Source of the DNA: Novosphingobium sp. 18050
GTDB lineage: Bacteria > Pseudomonadota > Alphaproteobacteria > Sphingomonadales > Sphingomonadaceae
Length of the DNA: 64,000 nucleotides
Assembly (NCBI RefSeq): GCF_902706195.1
Contig: NZ_CACSJO010000005.1
Location: 152,042-216,041 of the forward strand
Direction: 5' to 3'
In this document: positions 16,987 through 26,054 of the stretch, piece after piece
How positions within the stretch are numbered: the stretch's first letter is position 1
Layout of the letters: the number at the start of each line of letters is the position of its first letter
Notes under the pieces: model-generated
What the model was told of the DNA's origin: nothing
The model's database searches: none
Seen by the model: the letters and a program-made list of their open reading frames with translations, nothing else
Program-made: the position numbers and the translations under genes

Positions 16987-18045
16987 TTGAATACCTTGAG
17001 CCGGTTTACCGAACGACTCCCGCTCCTCCCCGGCCGACCAGTCCTGCGCTACGGCGCGGCACTGGTGCTGTGCATTTTCGCACTATGGCTGCGCTGGGTG
17101 CTCGACGACGCATTCCCGCCGGGATATCCGTTCCTGACCTTCTTCCCGGCGGTGATCCTCAGCTCGTTCCTGTTCGGCGCGCGCCCCGGCGTCCTTGCCG
17201 CCGTACTCTGCGGAATCTTCGCCTGGTATGTGTTCATACCTCCACGCATGACGTTCGGGACGGACGGCGGCACGGTCACGGCAATGCTGTTCTACCTCGG
17301 CGTGGTCACCGTCGACATCTGGCTCGTCCACCTGATGCAAACCGCCAATGCCCACCTTAACACCGCCCGCGAGGAAGTGCGCCTGCTCGCCGAGGAACGC
17401 GGACACCTGGCCGCACGCGCGGAGCTTCTGTTCCAGGAGATGCAGCACCGCGTCGGCAACAACCTGCAGATGGTGGGCGCGGTCCTCTCGTTGCAGATGC
17501 GCACCCTCAACGAGCCGACCGCACGCAAAGCCTTGTCAGACGCCGCCGCGCGGCTCCAGGTCATCGGCAATATCCAGCGCCAGCTCTACCGGCAAGACGG
17601 CCAGCTGGTCCCGCTCGACCGTTTCCTCACCGAAGTCTCCGGCAAGATCATGGCCTCCAGCGCCCCTCCCGGCATCACCTGCCATGTCGACGCAGAGGCC
17701 GGCATCATCCTGCGCCCCGACAGTGCGGTGCCCGTCGCCCTGATCGTAAGCGAGGCAATCGCCAACGCGCTCGAGCACGGGTTCGCAGGCCGCCCTGCCG
17801 GGCGCATCGCGCTCTGCATGGCCCGCCGTGACACCTCCATCGTGCTCAGCGTGGAGGACGATGGCGTCGGTCTCCCACCCGGCCTGGACCCCACCAGCAC
17901 AGACAGTATCGGCCTGCGCATCTCGCGCGTCCTAAGTCAGCAGCTGGGGGCGGAAATGGCGCTGGAAAGCCGCGAATCGGGCGCCTGCATGACCCTTCAC
18001 CTTCCCCTTTCCCGACTTGCGGAACCCGCCCAACAGGCGCTTTAA
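16987..18045 (+). CDS. Orphan sensor histidine kinase, DUF4118 plus HisKA_2 type
   Basis: About 352 residues. The N-terminus has several hydrophobic segments (about residues 15-115) of the DUF4118 sensor type. A coiled region and the phosphoacceptor box QEMQHRVGNNLQM (HisKA_2/HWE-like) follow, then an HATPase domain with SEAIANALEHG (N box) and EDDGVGLPPG (G1 box). It should autophosphorylate on His; alphaproteobacterial kinases of this type often feed the PhyR general stress response. No response regulator is adjacent. No ATG precedes the first membrane segment; TTG at 16987 is chosen because GGGG lies 6 nt upstream, with TTG at 16975 possible. Confidence 0.8.
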   Translation: MNTLSRFTERLPLLPGRPVLRYGAALVLCIFALWLRWVLDDAFPPGYPFLTFFPAVILSSFLFGARPGVLAAVLCGIFAWYVFIPPRMTFGTDGGTVTAMLFYLGVVTVDIWLVHLMQTANAHLNTAREEVRLLAEERGHLAARAELLFQEMQHRVGNNLQMVGAVLSLQMRTLNEPTARKALSDAAARLQVIGNIQRQLYRQDGQLVPLDRFLTEVSGKIMASSAPPGITCHVDAEAGIILRPDSAVPVALIVSEAIANALEHGFAGRPAGRIALCMARRDTSIVLSVEDDGVGLPPGLDPTSTDSIGLRISRVLSQQLGAEMALESRESGACMTLHLPLSRLAEPAQQAL

Positions 18046-18111
18046 GCGCCCCGAACCGCCCGGCCGCAGGGCTTGCGAGCCAAAACGAACATTATCCTTG
18101 CCCCCGCTAGC

Positions 18112-18139
18112 TTGAGATTCAGCGGCAGACGCCTACATT
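18112..18139 (+). promoter_or_regulatory. Candidate ftsH promoter
   Basis: TTGAGA and TACATT are 16 nt apart and end 27 nt upstream of the ftsH ATG at 18167. This is a match by eye to a sigma-70 promoter. Confidence 0.35.
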
Positions 18140-18166
18140 GGCAATCTGAAAGGACGGTTTCCCCGA

Positions 18167-20098
18167 ATGAACGACGACCAGCCAAGCGGCAATCCCTGGG
18201 TCAAGAGCCTGCTCGTATGGGGGGGCATCTTCCTCGCGCTCCTGATGGTGGTGTCGATGTTCGGCGCGCGCACCACGACGGGCCCGTCGATTCCCTATTC
18301 CGATTTCCGCAGCAAGGTGGCGGAAGGCAGCGTCGCCTCGGTGGAGATCGCCGAAGACCGTATCGACGGAAAGCTGAAGAACGGTGACACGTTCAGCACG
18401 GTTCCTGTGCAGAACGACATCACCCTCACCCAGCTCCTGTCGCAGAACGACGTCAAGTATTCGGGCAAGGAAGCCGAACAGGGCAGCCTGCTGCTTTACA
18501 TCCTCGCGCAGACCCTGCCGTTCCTGCTGATCGTGGGCATCGCGTTCTTCGCGCTGCGCCAGGTCCAGAAGGGCGGCGGTTCCGGCGCGATGGGCTTCGG
18601 CAAGTCCAAGGCCAAGATGTTGACCGAACGTTCGGGCCGCGTCACCTTCGACGACGTCGCCGGCATCGACGAAGCGCGTGAGGAACTGGAGGAAATCGTC
18701 GAGTTCCTCCGCGATCCCACCCGCTTTTCCAAGCTGGGCGGCCAGATTCCCAAGGGCGCACTGCTGGTCGGTTCGCCCGGCACCGGCAAAACCCTCCTTG
18801 CCCGCGCCATTGCGGGTGAAGCGGGCGTGCCTTTCTTCACCATTTCCGGTTCCGACTTTGTCGAGATGTTCGTGGGCGTCGGCGCCAGCCGCGTGCGCGA
18901 CATGTTCGAACAGGCCAAGAAGAACGCGCCCTGCATCGTCTTCATCGACGAAATCGACGCCGTCGGCCGTCACCGTGGCCACGGCCTCGGCAACTCGAAC
19001 GACGAGCGCGAGCAGACGCTGAACCAGCTGCTGGTCGAAATGGACGGCTTCGAAGCCAACGAAGGCATCATCATCATCGCGGCGACCAACCGTCCCGACG
19101 TGCTTGACCCCGCGCTGTTGCGCCCGGGCCGCTTCGACCGCCAGGTCGTGGTCCCCGTGCCCGATATCGAGGGCCGCGAGAAGATCCTCGCCGTGCACAT
19201 GAAGAAGGTGCCGCTTGCCCCCGATGTCAATCCGCGCGTCATCGCGCGCGGCACGCCGGGCTTTTCGGGCGCCGACCTCGCGAACCTTGTGAACGAGGCA
19301 GCCCTGCTTGCGGCCCGCCGCAACAAGCGTCTCGTCGCCATGCAGGAATTCGAGGACGCCAAGGACAAAGTCATGATGGGCGCGGAACGCCGCTCCATGG
19401 TCATGACCGACGACGAGAAGAAGATGACCGCGTACCACGAGGCCGGCCACGCGCTAGTCTCGGTGCACGAGCCTGCTTCAGACCCGATCCACAAGGCCAC
19501 CATCATCCCGCGCGGCCGCGCCCTCGGCATGGTGATGCGCCTGCCGGAGCGTGACAGCTACTCCTATCACCGTGACAAGATGCTCGCGAACCTCTCGGTC
19601 GCGATGGGCGGCCGCGTCGCCGAGGAACTGATCTTCGGCTACGACAAGGTCTCGTCGGGCGCTTCGGGTGACATCCAGTATGCCACGGGCCTCGCGCGCA
19701 GCATGGTCACCAAGTGGGGCATGTCGGACAAGCTCGGCCCGCTCCAGTACGAGGAAACCCAGGAGGGTTACCTCGGCATGGGCGGCTCGAACCGCACGAT
19801 GGGCTCGGACGATACCAACCGCCTGATCGACAGCGAAATCCGCGTGCTGGTCGACAACGCCCACGCCCGCGCCACGCAGATCCTCAAGGACCAGAACGAG
19901 GCTCTGCACACGCTGGCGCAGGCAATGCTGGAATACGAAACGCTCTCGGGCGAAGACATCAAGCAGTTGCTTGAAGGCGGCTCGATCGATCGCCCCAGCA
20001 CGCCGCGCGGCGCTTCGACCCCGCGCCCGCTCTCGGGTTCGGCCATTCCGAAGTCGGGCAAGCGCTTCAGCGGCGGCACCGCTCCGCAAGGTGCCTGA
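18167..20098 (+). CDS. ftsH: ATP-dependent zinc metalloprotease FtsH
   Basis: 643 residues. Two membrane segments (about residues 10-32 and 108-130) flank a short periplasmic domain. The AAA module has Walker A (GSPGTGKT, about residue 202), Walker B ([12 protein letters not shown]), the second region of homology ([20 protein letters not shown]) and the zinc-protease motif HEAGH (about residue 425). FtsH pulls membrane and misfolded cytoplasmic proteins into its hexamer and degrades them. The Pro/Ser-rich C-terminal tail is usual in sphingomonads. A strong terminator follows at 20134. Confidence 0.98.
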   Translation: MNDDQPSGNPWVKSLLVWGGIFLALLMVVSMFGARTTTGPSIPYSDFRSKVAEGSVASVEIAEDRIDGKLKNGDTFSTVPVQNDITLTQLLSQNDVKYSGKEAEQGSLLLYILAQTLPFLLIVGIAFFALRQVQKGGGSGAMGFGKSKAKMLTERSGRVTFDDVAGIDEAREELEEIVEFLRDPTRFSKLGGQIPKGALLVGSPGTGKTLLARAIAGEAGVPFFTISGSDFVEMFVGVGASRVRDMFEQAKKNAPCIVFIDEIDAVGRHRGHGLGNSNDEREQTLNQLLVEMDGFEANEGIIIIAATNRPDVLDPALLRPGRFDRQVVVPVPDIEGREKILAVHMKKVPLAPDVNPRVIARGTPGFSGADLANLVNEAALLAARRNKRLVAMQEFEDAKDKVMMGAERRSMVMTDDEKKMTAYHEAGHALVSVHEPASDPIHKATIIPRGRALGMVMRLPERDSYSYHRDKMLANLSVAMGGRVAEELIFGYDKVSSGASGDIQYATGLARSMVTKWGMSDKLGPLQYEETQEGYLGMGGSNRTMGSDDTNRLIDSEIRVLVDNAHARATQILKDQNEALHTLAQAMLEYETLSGEDIKQLLEGGSIDRPSTPRGASTPRPLSGSAIPKSGKRFSGGTAPQGA

Positions 20099-20133
20099 CA
20101 GACGTTAAAGTTCTCCGACGGGAGAATGCAGGA

Positions 20134-20171
20134 GGGGCGCCAAGGTCTGACCTTGGCGCCCCTTTGCTTTT
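20134..20171 (+). terminator. Rho-independent terminator after ftsH
   Basis: GGGGCGCCAAGGT pairs perfectly with ACCTTGGCGCCCC (13 bp, 3-nt loop) and is followed by TTTGCTTTT. It ends the ftsH transcript. Confidence 0.9.
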
Positions 20172-20281
20172 GATCGCAGCTTTCAGAATTATCATCGGGA
20201 AGATCCGTGCCGAGATAGCGCTCCGCACGGAAACTGCTGGCCCCCGCTTCCCGGCCAGCTAAGCAGTCCGCGTCCGCGCCG

Positions 20282-21139
20282 TCAGTTCGCGCGCTGCGCC
20301 AGCTTCTTTTCGATGGCGTTCCACAGCCGCGCAAAGGACCGCGCCGCCGGACTTTGCGGTGCGAGGGCGCCAACCGGCTGGCGGTGGACCGCGCATTGTT
20401 CGACCACGCTGGCATAGGGGATCGACGGCCAGTTGGGGTTCGCCTCCTGCGCCTGCTTGTGCAGTGCGCGGCGCATGTCGAGCATCGAGAGGACCGGCAG
20501 GATCGGCGGGTGACGCTTGGTATTGCCCGCAATCTCGCGCACCACCAGATCGAAGGCGCGCGCCGACAGCGGCGACGGCGGCAGCGGCACGATGACCAGG
20601 TCGGCGGCGCGCACGATCTGCGCGGAAAGCTCGTTCATCACCGGCGGGCAGTCGAGGATGATGCGCGAATAGTCGGCCGCCAGTTCCTCGGTCAGCCTGG
20701 CCAGCCGCTTGCGCTTGCCGATCCGCGCAAGCTGCGCGTCAAGCGTGCGGATCGATTCGTCCGCAGGCAGGATGTCGAGATCGGCAAAGGCCGTCTTCTG
20801 GATCAGCCCGGCAGCCGAGCGTTCCCGCGCAAAAACTTCCTCGGCAAGCTGCGCCTCCTGCGGCTCAAGGCCGTAAAGAAACGCCGATCCGCCCGCAGCG
20901 TCGAGGTCCCACAGCAGAGTGCGCCGCGCGTTCGTCACTGCCGAACACCACGCAAGATTGGCCGAGAAGGTAGTCTTACCGACCCCGCCCTTGACGCTGT
21001 AAACGGCGATCGTCGCACTGCCAGCCAACCCGCCGGTCGTCCGCGCTTCATCTTTCACGGACACGTCAAGGGGACCGGCCCTGTTGGGCGGTCCCCCGGA
21101 AATTCCGATAATACGAGGTAGTTTCGATTTAGATCCCAC
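20282..21139 (-). CDS. ParA-family (MinD/ParA-like) ATPase, no ParB partner
   Basis: 285 residues from a GTG at 21139; shorter in-frame GTG starts at 21064 and 21058 would also keep the whole ATPase domain, so the start is uncertain. The deviant Walker A SVKGGVGKTTFSANLAW is followed by DLDAAGGSAFLYGL and the Walker B region SRIILDCPPVMNEL. ParA ATPases dimerise on ATP and bind DNA or membranes to place cargo. No ParB/MinC-type gene adjoins. It lies 44 nt downstream of rpoZ on the same strand. The cargo is unknown. Confidence 0.82.
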   Translation of the reverse strand: MGSKSKLPRIIGISGGPPNRAGPLDVSVKDEARTTGGLAGSATIAVYSVKGGVGKTTFSANLAWCSAVTNARRTLLWDLDAAGGSAFLYGLEPQEAQLAEEVFARERSAAGLIQKTAFADLDILPADESIRTLDAQLARIGKRKRLARLTEELAADYSRIILDCPPVMNELSAQIVRAADLVIVPLPPSPLSARAFDLVVREIAGNTKRHPPILPVLSMLDMRRALHKQAQEANPNWPSIPYASVVEQCAVHRQPVGALAPQSPAARSFARLWNAIEKKLAQRAN

Positions 21140-21183
21140 CTCGTGATCGTCGCCTGCCGCGGCGCGACAGTCAACGAAAAGGA

Positions 21184-21528
21184 TCAGCCGTCGTAGTCGC
21201 CGCCGATCGAGGTGTTGCGCGTCGGTGCCGAAGCCGTGATGCGCAGAGCCTCTGCCGACTGGCTGAGCGAGCCGACTTCGTCCATCTCGTCATCGTCGTC
21301 AGGCAGGACGCGCTGCATCGAGGTAACGAGCGTTTCCTTGAGGGTCGACGGGGTCACCGTCTGCTCGGCAATCTCGCGCAGGGCGACGACGGGGTTCTTG
21401 TCGCGGTCACGCTCGAGCGTGAGTTCCGCGCCGCCCGAAATCTCCCGTGCACGCTGGGCAGCCAGCAGGACGAGGTCGAAACGGTTGGGGATCTTGTCGA
21501 CGCAGTCTTCGACAGTTACGCGCGCCAT
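21184..21528 (-). CDS. rpoZ: RNA polymerase omega subunit
   Basis: 114 residues from the ATG at 21528 (MARVTVEDC), with GGGAG 5 nt upstream; the ATG 6 nt further out is rejected. The omega signature [28 protein letters not shown] is complete (written across two helices). Omega helps assemble the beta-prime subunit and binds ppGpp at its interface in many proteobacteria. The acidic C-terminal extension ([10 protein letters not shown]) is longer than in E. coli, as usual in this order. Confidence 0.96.
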   Translation of the reverse strand: MARVTVEDCVDKIPNRFDLVLLAAQRAREISGGAELTLERDRDKNPVVALREIAEQTVTPSTLKETLVTSMQRVLPDDDDEMDEVGSLSQSAEALRITASAPTRNTSIGGDYDG

Positions 21529-21714
21529 GGGCACTCCCGGTAAAGAATCTAAAGGTTCGGAAAGGACAGTGGTTAGGCGCGCGCCGTGCCAAAGTCAAGA
21601 AAATGGGGCGGACTGCTGCTGCCTGTCGCGAAGCGATGAGCATACGGCGGCCCGTGGGGGCCGACGGAGAGGGCTTTGCCCCTCCATCCACAACCCGGTG
21701 CGCAGCCGGTGCCC

Positions 21715-21736
21715 CTCCCCGAGCAAGCCCGGGGAG
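21715..21736 (-). terminator. Hairpin ending the fatty-acid operon
   Basis: CTCCCCG and CGGGGAG pair with an 8-nt loop, 7 nt beyond the phosphotransferase stop at 21743. The spacer 21535-21714 has further GC-rich inverted stretches and no clear gene. Confidence 0.5.
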
Positions 21737-21742
21737 CTGTCA

Positions 21743-22804
21743 CTACCCCTGCGTGAAGCCCAGCGCCAGCTTCGCCAGCTCAGGGAATGCCTCCGCCCGT
21801 TCCCGCGCCTGCGCATTGGCCGCGGTGCCGCGGATCACGCGGCCCTTGATGCCATGGAAGATCGCCGCGAGGCGGAAGAAGTTGAACGCCATGTAATAGC
21901 GGTAGTCGGGCATGCCCTCGCGGCCGGTGCGTCGGCAGTAGGCGGCGACGTATTCCGTTTCGGTCGGGATGCCCAGCGCGGCGATGTCCGCCCCGCCAAG
22001 GCCCGCAACGATATGCGGGGGCATGTGGTACATCATCGCGTTATAGGCGAAGTCGGCCAGCGGATGGCCCAGTGTCGACAGTTCCCAGTCCAGCACCGCC
22101 AGAACGCGTGGCTCGGCGGGGTGGAAGATCATGTTGTCGATGCGAAAATCGCCGTGGATCACGCTGGAGGCGCCGTCATCCTCGGGCATGTTCGCCTCGA
22201 GCCAGGCGATCACCGCGTCCATGTCGTCGTTTCGGCCAGCCGCTTCGTCCGCGAAATACTGCTTCGACCAGCGGCCCACCTGACGGGCGAAGTAATTGCC
22301 CGGCTTGCCGTAATCGCCCAGTCCGATCGCCTCGGGATCGAAAGAATGGAGCTGCGCGATGGTGGCGTTCATCGCGTCGAAGATGCCGGCGCGTTCTTCG
22401 TTCGAGACGCCGGGGACGGTCGCGTCCCAGAAGATGCGGCCCTCGACCATTTCCATGACGTAGAACCACGTGCCCAGCACCGAATCGTCAGTGCACAGGC
22501 CGTAGACCCGCGCCGCCGGGAAGCCCGCGCCGTGGAGCGCGGACAGCACTTTCGCCTCGCGTTCCACCGCGTGGGCGCCCTTGAGCAGTTCGCCCGGCGG
22601 CTTGCGGCGCAGGACATAGGCGCGGCTGGGCGTCACCAGCTTGTAGGTGGGGTTCGACTGGCCGCCCTTGAACTGCTCGACCGTGAGCGGCCCGGCGAAG
22701 CCTTCGACCTCGGCCTCCATCCAGCGGATCAGCGCCGCCTCGTCGAAGGCGTAGCCCTCGCGAACGGCAGTGGTGCCCGAGTTGGCTTCCGCTACATCGC
22801 TCAT
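21743..22804 (-). CDS. ACAD10/11-like phosphotransferase (aminoglycoside-phosphotransferase fold)
   Basis: 353 residues. Kinase-like motifs: nucleotide-loop region FKGGQSNPTYKLVT, catalytic loop VIHGDFRIDNMIFHP with the Asp and Asn, and the metal-binding Asp in VLDWELSTLGHPLADFAY. This last motif is the signature of the kinase domain of ACAD10/ACAD11 and of LvaA. In the lva system and in human ACAD10/11, such a kinase phosphorylates the 4-hydroxyl of a 4-hydroxyacyl-CoA so the dehydrogenase-like partner can remove it. The ATG overlaps the stop of the acyl-CoA dehydrogenase gene (ATGA), which supports a joint role. It is the last gene of a roughly 9-kb operon. Confidence 0.88.
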   Translation of the reverse strand: MSDVAEANSGTTAVREGYAFDEAALIRWMEAEVEGFAGPLTVEQFKGGQSNPTYKLVTPSRAYVLRRKPPGELLKGAHAVEREAKVLSALHGAGFPAARVYGLCTDDSVLGTWFYVMEMVEGRIFWDATVPGVSNEERAGIFDAMNATIAQLHSFDPEAIGLGDYGKPGNYFARQVGRWSKQYFADEAAGRNDDMDAVIAWLEANMPEDDGASSVIHGDFRIDNMIFHPAEPRVLAVLDWELSTLGHPLADFAYNAMMYHMPPHIVAGLGGADIAALGIPTETEYVAAYCRRTGREGMPDYRYYMAFNFFRLAAIFHGIKGRVIRGTAANAQARERAEAFPELAKLALGFTQG

Positions 22805-24018
22805 GCGGGCTCAGCTTCTTTCGCTGCCAAGGCTTCCTGCGCCTTGCGCCAGTCACGGCGGATTTTCTTGGCGAGGCTCCATTTGTGGACTTCAGTGGGG
22901 CCGTCATAAATGCGAAAAGCGCGCACTTCGCGGAACACCTGCTCCACGATAGTGCGTTCCGTGACGCCGGTGCCACCCATGACCTGCACGCAGTTGTCGG
23001 CGATCTTCATCAAGGCCTCGGAGACCGAAACTTTCGCCATCGAGCTTTCGACGGTGCCCAGCGATCCGGTGTCGAGCACGCCCGCGCACCAGTCGATCAT
23101 CAGCTCGCACTGCTTTATGAGGATCTCGTTTTCGGCGAGCATGAAGCCCACGCCTTCATGCTCGATCAGCTGCTTGCCGAACGCCATGCGGCGGCAGGCA
23201 TAGTCGCTGGCGATCTCATGCGCGCGGATGCAGCAGCCCAGCCAGCGCATGCAGTGCGACAGGCGGGCCGGGGACAAGCGGATCTGGGCGTATTTGAAGC
23301 CCTCACCCGGCTGGCCCAGCATCTGGTCGGCGGGGACGCGCAGGTTGTCGATGGTCAGGGTGGCGTGGCCGCCGGGCATCGAGCTGTCGATCGTGTTCGG
23401 CACTTCGTCGATGCGAATCGCCTCGTCCGGCAGGTCGACCAGGAACATGCAGGCGCCGCCCTTTGTGTCTTCCTCGGCCGAGGCCGCCATGACGATGCCC
23501 ACCATCGCGCCCTGCGCGCCGGTGATGAAGGTCTTGCGCCCGTTGATGACCCACTGGTTGCCGTCCTTGTGGCAGGTGGTCTTCATCATCGAGGGGTCGG
23601 AACCCGCGCCGCCCCATTCGGCAGGCTCGGTCATGAAGAAGGCGGAGCGGCCCTTGCCCTCGACCAGCGGCTTCAGGAAGCGTTCCTTCAGATCGGTCGA
23701 ACCGACGTGGCCGATCAGGTACATGTTGCCCTCGTCGGGCGCCATGGTGTTGCAGGCCAGCGGGCCGAGCGGCGAAAGGCCCGACTTGATGAGGACAACC
23801 GCCGTCTCGCGCTGGGTGAGGTGCGAACCGTCCGCCTTGATGTGCGGGGTGAGCACGCCGGCCTCACGGGCCAGGCTGCGCATCTCCATCATCAGCTCAT
23901 CGGTGGGCGCACCGTGGTGATCGCGGCGCGGGTCCTTCTCGAACGGCACCACCACATCGCGCACGAAAGCTTCGACCCTGGCGGCCATGTCGAGTGCGTA
24001 TTGGGAAATCTCGGTCAT
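22801..24018 (-). CDS. Acyl-CoA dehydrogenase (ACAD10/11-like partner)
   Basis: 405 residues with the full acyl-CoA dehydrogenase fold: FMTEPAEWGGAGSDPSMMKT in the FAD-binding middle domain, PGGHATLTIDNLRVPADQML, and the C-terminal RIYDGPTEVHKWSLAKKIRRDW. The last motif is typical of the ACAD10/11 branch. Together with the downstream phosphotransferase it would convert a 4-hydroxyacyl-CoA to a 3-hydroxyacyl-CoA through a 4-phosphoacyl intermediate; that reaction is known for the family and inferred here. It shares 1 nt with the VOC stop and 4 nt with the phosphotransferase start. Confidence 0.88.
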   Translation of the reverse strand: MTEISQYALDMAARVEAFVRDVVVPFEKDPRRDHHGAPTDELMMEMRSLAREAGVLTPHIKADGSHLTQRETAVVLIKSGLSPLGPLACNTMAPDEGNMYLIGHVGSTDLKERFLKPLVEGKGRSAFFMTEPAEWGGAGSDPSMMKTTCHKDGNQWVINGRKTFITGAQGAMVGIVMAASAEEDTKGGACMFLVDLPDEAIRIDEVPNTIDSSMPGGHATLTIDNLRVPADQMLGQPGEGFKYAQIRLSPARLSHCMRWLGCCIRAHEIASDYACRRMAFGKQLIEHEGVGFMLAENEILIKQCELMIDWCAGVLDTGSLGTVESSMAKVSVSEALMKIADNCVQVMGGTGVTERTIVEQVFREVRAFRIYDGPTEVHKWSLAKKIRRDWRKAQEALAAKEAEPA

Positions 24019-24581
24019 TACTGAAGCACCCGGATCGGATCGGAGCCATCCCAGTCGCGGGCGGCATCCTTCATCATCTGAAACAGCCCTTCGGTGCCGC
24101 TGAGCGGCTGAAGGTACTCGATTACGTGGCCGGGGCCCTGGCCGGGATCGACGTAGATCACTTCGCCGTCCGCGCCGACCTTGCCCTCGACGATAACCTG
24201 CGCGCCTGCTTCTGCACAGGCTGCCCGCGCTTCTGCGATCGATTCGACGAAGACGCAGACATGATGCAGGCGGTCCCGCACGGCATATTCGCCGGAGTAG
24301 AGCGAAGGCGCATCGCTGTCGGTCTTGATAAGCTCGATCTGGATATCGCCCCAGTAGCCGATCGCCATCGTAAAGATGGCGTCGGTCGGTTCGCCCTTGT
24401 ATTTCATCTCGTCGAGCCGGACGTCGTTGAGCACGAAGAACGGACCGACGCCGACGGTTTCGATCCAGTATTTCATCGTGGCGTCGAAATCGGTCGGGAA
24501 GTAGGCGAGCTGGATCACGTCGCCGAGCCGCTTGAGCGGGCCCGGTTTCATGATTGCTGTGGTGGTAGCCTCTCCGGTCAT
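24018..24581 (-). CDS. VOC-family protein (glyoxalase/epimerase-like)
   Basis: 187 residues with two beta-alpha-beta-beta-beta modules: IQLAYFPTDFDATMKYWIETVGVGPF and, in the second half, RLHHVCVFVESIAEARAACAEAG with IYVDPGQGPGHVIEYLQP near the end. Metal ligands cannot all be named, but the His in LHHVC and Glu in VIEYL fit the usual positions. VOC enzymes include epimerases, isomerases, lyases and dioxygenases. The context favours action on an acyl-CoA or 2-oxo acid. It lies 11 nt after E2 and overlaps the next gene by 1 nt. Confidence 0.85.
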   Translation of the reverse strand: MTGEATTTAIMKPGPLKRLGDVIQLAYFPTDFDATMKYWIETVGVGPFFVLNDVRLDEMKYKGEPTDAIFTMAIGYWGDIQIELIKTDSDAPSLYSGEYAVRDRLHHVCVFVESIAEARAACAEAGAQVIVEGKVGADGEVIYVDPGQGPGHVIEYLQPLSGTEGLFQMMKDAARDWDGSDPIRVLQ

Positions 24582-24592
24582 TGTTTTTCCTT

Positions 24593-26041
24593 TCAGGCGA
24601 ACATGCCTTCCGGCGCCTCGATCAGCCCCTTGAGCGTCTGCAGGAACTGCGCGCCCGCAGCGCCGTCGATGGCGCGGTGGTCGACCGAGAGCGTCACCGA
24701 GATGCGGGTTTCGAACGCGATGCCGCCGTCGTCAGTCTCCACCGGCTGGCGCAGGGCAGCGCCCACGGCCAGGATCGCGCCCTGCGGCGGGTTGATGATC
24801 GCATCGAAGTTCTCGATCCCGAACATGCCAAGGTTGGAAACGGAAAACGTGCCCCCGTCCATGTCGTCCATGCTCAGCTTGCCGGCCTGCGCCTTGTCGA
24901 TCAGGCGGCGGGTTTCGGCCGCGATCTGGTCGATGCGCATGAGGTTGGCCTGCCGCACCACCGGCGTGACGAGGCCCTTGGGGCTGGCCACCGCAATCGA
25001 CACATCCGCATGCGGAAAGCGGTGGATTTCCTGGCCGTGCACCTGCACGTTGACGTCCGGGTGTTTGGCAAGCGCCGTAGCGCAGGCCTTGACGATCCAG
25101 TCGTTGACCGAGGCCTTGCAGCCCAGCACCACGTTGGCGGTCCGCCGCATTTCCATCAGCTTGTCTGCGCTGGCGGACATGCGCAGGTAGAAGTGCGGCA
25201 GCTCCTGCTTGGCCTGCGTCAGCCGCTGGGCAACGACCTTGCGTACGCGGTCGAAGGGCACGACCTCGGGGCGGTTTTCACCAGCCACGAACTCCGGCGT
25301 GCCGAAACCGGCAGCGGTTTTCGTTTCCGGCACAAGCGCCAGAACGTCCGCCTTGGAGATACGGCCACGCGGGCCGGTGCCGGTGAGGCCCGACAGCGAG
25401 AGGCCGTGGAGCGCGGCGATGCGGCGGGCGAGCGGCGATGCCAGCACCCTGAGGTCGTCGGGCTCCACCGCCAGCACGCCTTTGGGCGCCGCCGAGGAAG
25501 GACCGCGCAGAGCCTTGATTACATCCTGATGGGTAATCCGGCCTCCGCGTCCTGATCCCTCGACACCCGAGATATCGACGCCTTCCTCTTCCGCGAGGCG
25601 CAGGGCCTCGGGGCTGATCGGGCGGTTGGTGTCGATCTTGACGCGCTGCTTCTCAGGTTCCGGGGCAGCGGCCACGGCGGCGGGTTCAGCTGCCTTGGCC
25701 TTCTCCGCGCCCCCCTTTGCTGCACCTTGGGCGATACCGCCCTCGGCAGGCTTGAAACCGGACACGAAGGCTTCGATCTCGTCATCCGAGTGCGCGCCTT
25801 CGTCGAAGACTGCCAGCAGTGCACCAACCGGCTCCTCACCCGCGCCGCCAGCGACGATGATGCGGCGCACGGTGGCGTCGTATTCGGCCTCGACTTCATT
25901 GGTGATCTTGGCGGTTTCGATCAGGCACAGCGTCTGGCCGCGCTTGAAGCTGTCCCCTTCCTTGACCATCCAGTCGGCGATGGTTCCCTCGGTCATTTCA
26001 ATGCCCCATTTGGGCATCGTGAATGCGCGGATGCGGCTCAT
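24593..26041 (-). CDS. 2-oxoacid dehydrogenase E2 (dihydrolipoamide acyltransferase)
   Basis: 482 residues: one N-terminal lipoyl domain (about 1-80) with the lipoyl Lys in LIETAKITNEVEA, an Ala/Glu-rich linker, two peripheral subunit-binding domains (about 140-180, ISPEALRLAEEEGVDISGV; about 198-235, ASPLARRIAALHGLSLSGL), then the catalytic domain with DHRAIDG near the end. E2 moves the acyl group from E1-bound thiamine to CoA. ETxK instead of the pyruvate-type ETDK resembles acetoin-type E2. Two E3-binding domains are more than the single copy usual in Gram-negative E2. The other subunits lie directly upstream; no E3 gene is in the window. Confidence 0.92.
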   Translation of the reverse strand: MSRIRAFTMPKWGIEMTEGTIADWMVKEGDSFKRGQTLCLIETAKITNEVEAEYDATVRRIIVAGGAGEEPVGALLAVFDEGAHSDDEIEAFVSGFKPAEGGIAQGAAKGGAEKAKAAEPAAVAAAPEPEKQRVKIDTNRPISPEALRLAEEEGVDISGVEGSGRGGRITHQDVIKALRGPSSAAPKGVLAVEPDDLRVLASPLARRIAALHGLSLSGLTGTGPRGRISKADVLALVPETKTAAGFGTPEFVAGENRPEVVPFDRVRKVVAQRLTQAKQELPHFYLRMSASADKLMEMRRTANVVLGCKASVNDWIVKACATALAKHPDVNVQVHGQEIHRFPHADVSIAVASPKGLVTPVVRQANLMRIDQIAAETRRLIDKAQAGKLSMDDMDGGTFSVSNLGMFGIENFDAIINPPQGAILAVGAALRQPVETDDGGIAFETRISVTLSVDHRAIDGAAGAQFLQTLKGLIEAPEGMFA

Positions 26042-26054
26042 GTCAGCGCCTCTC

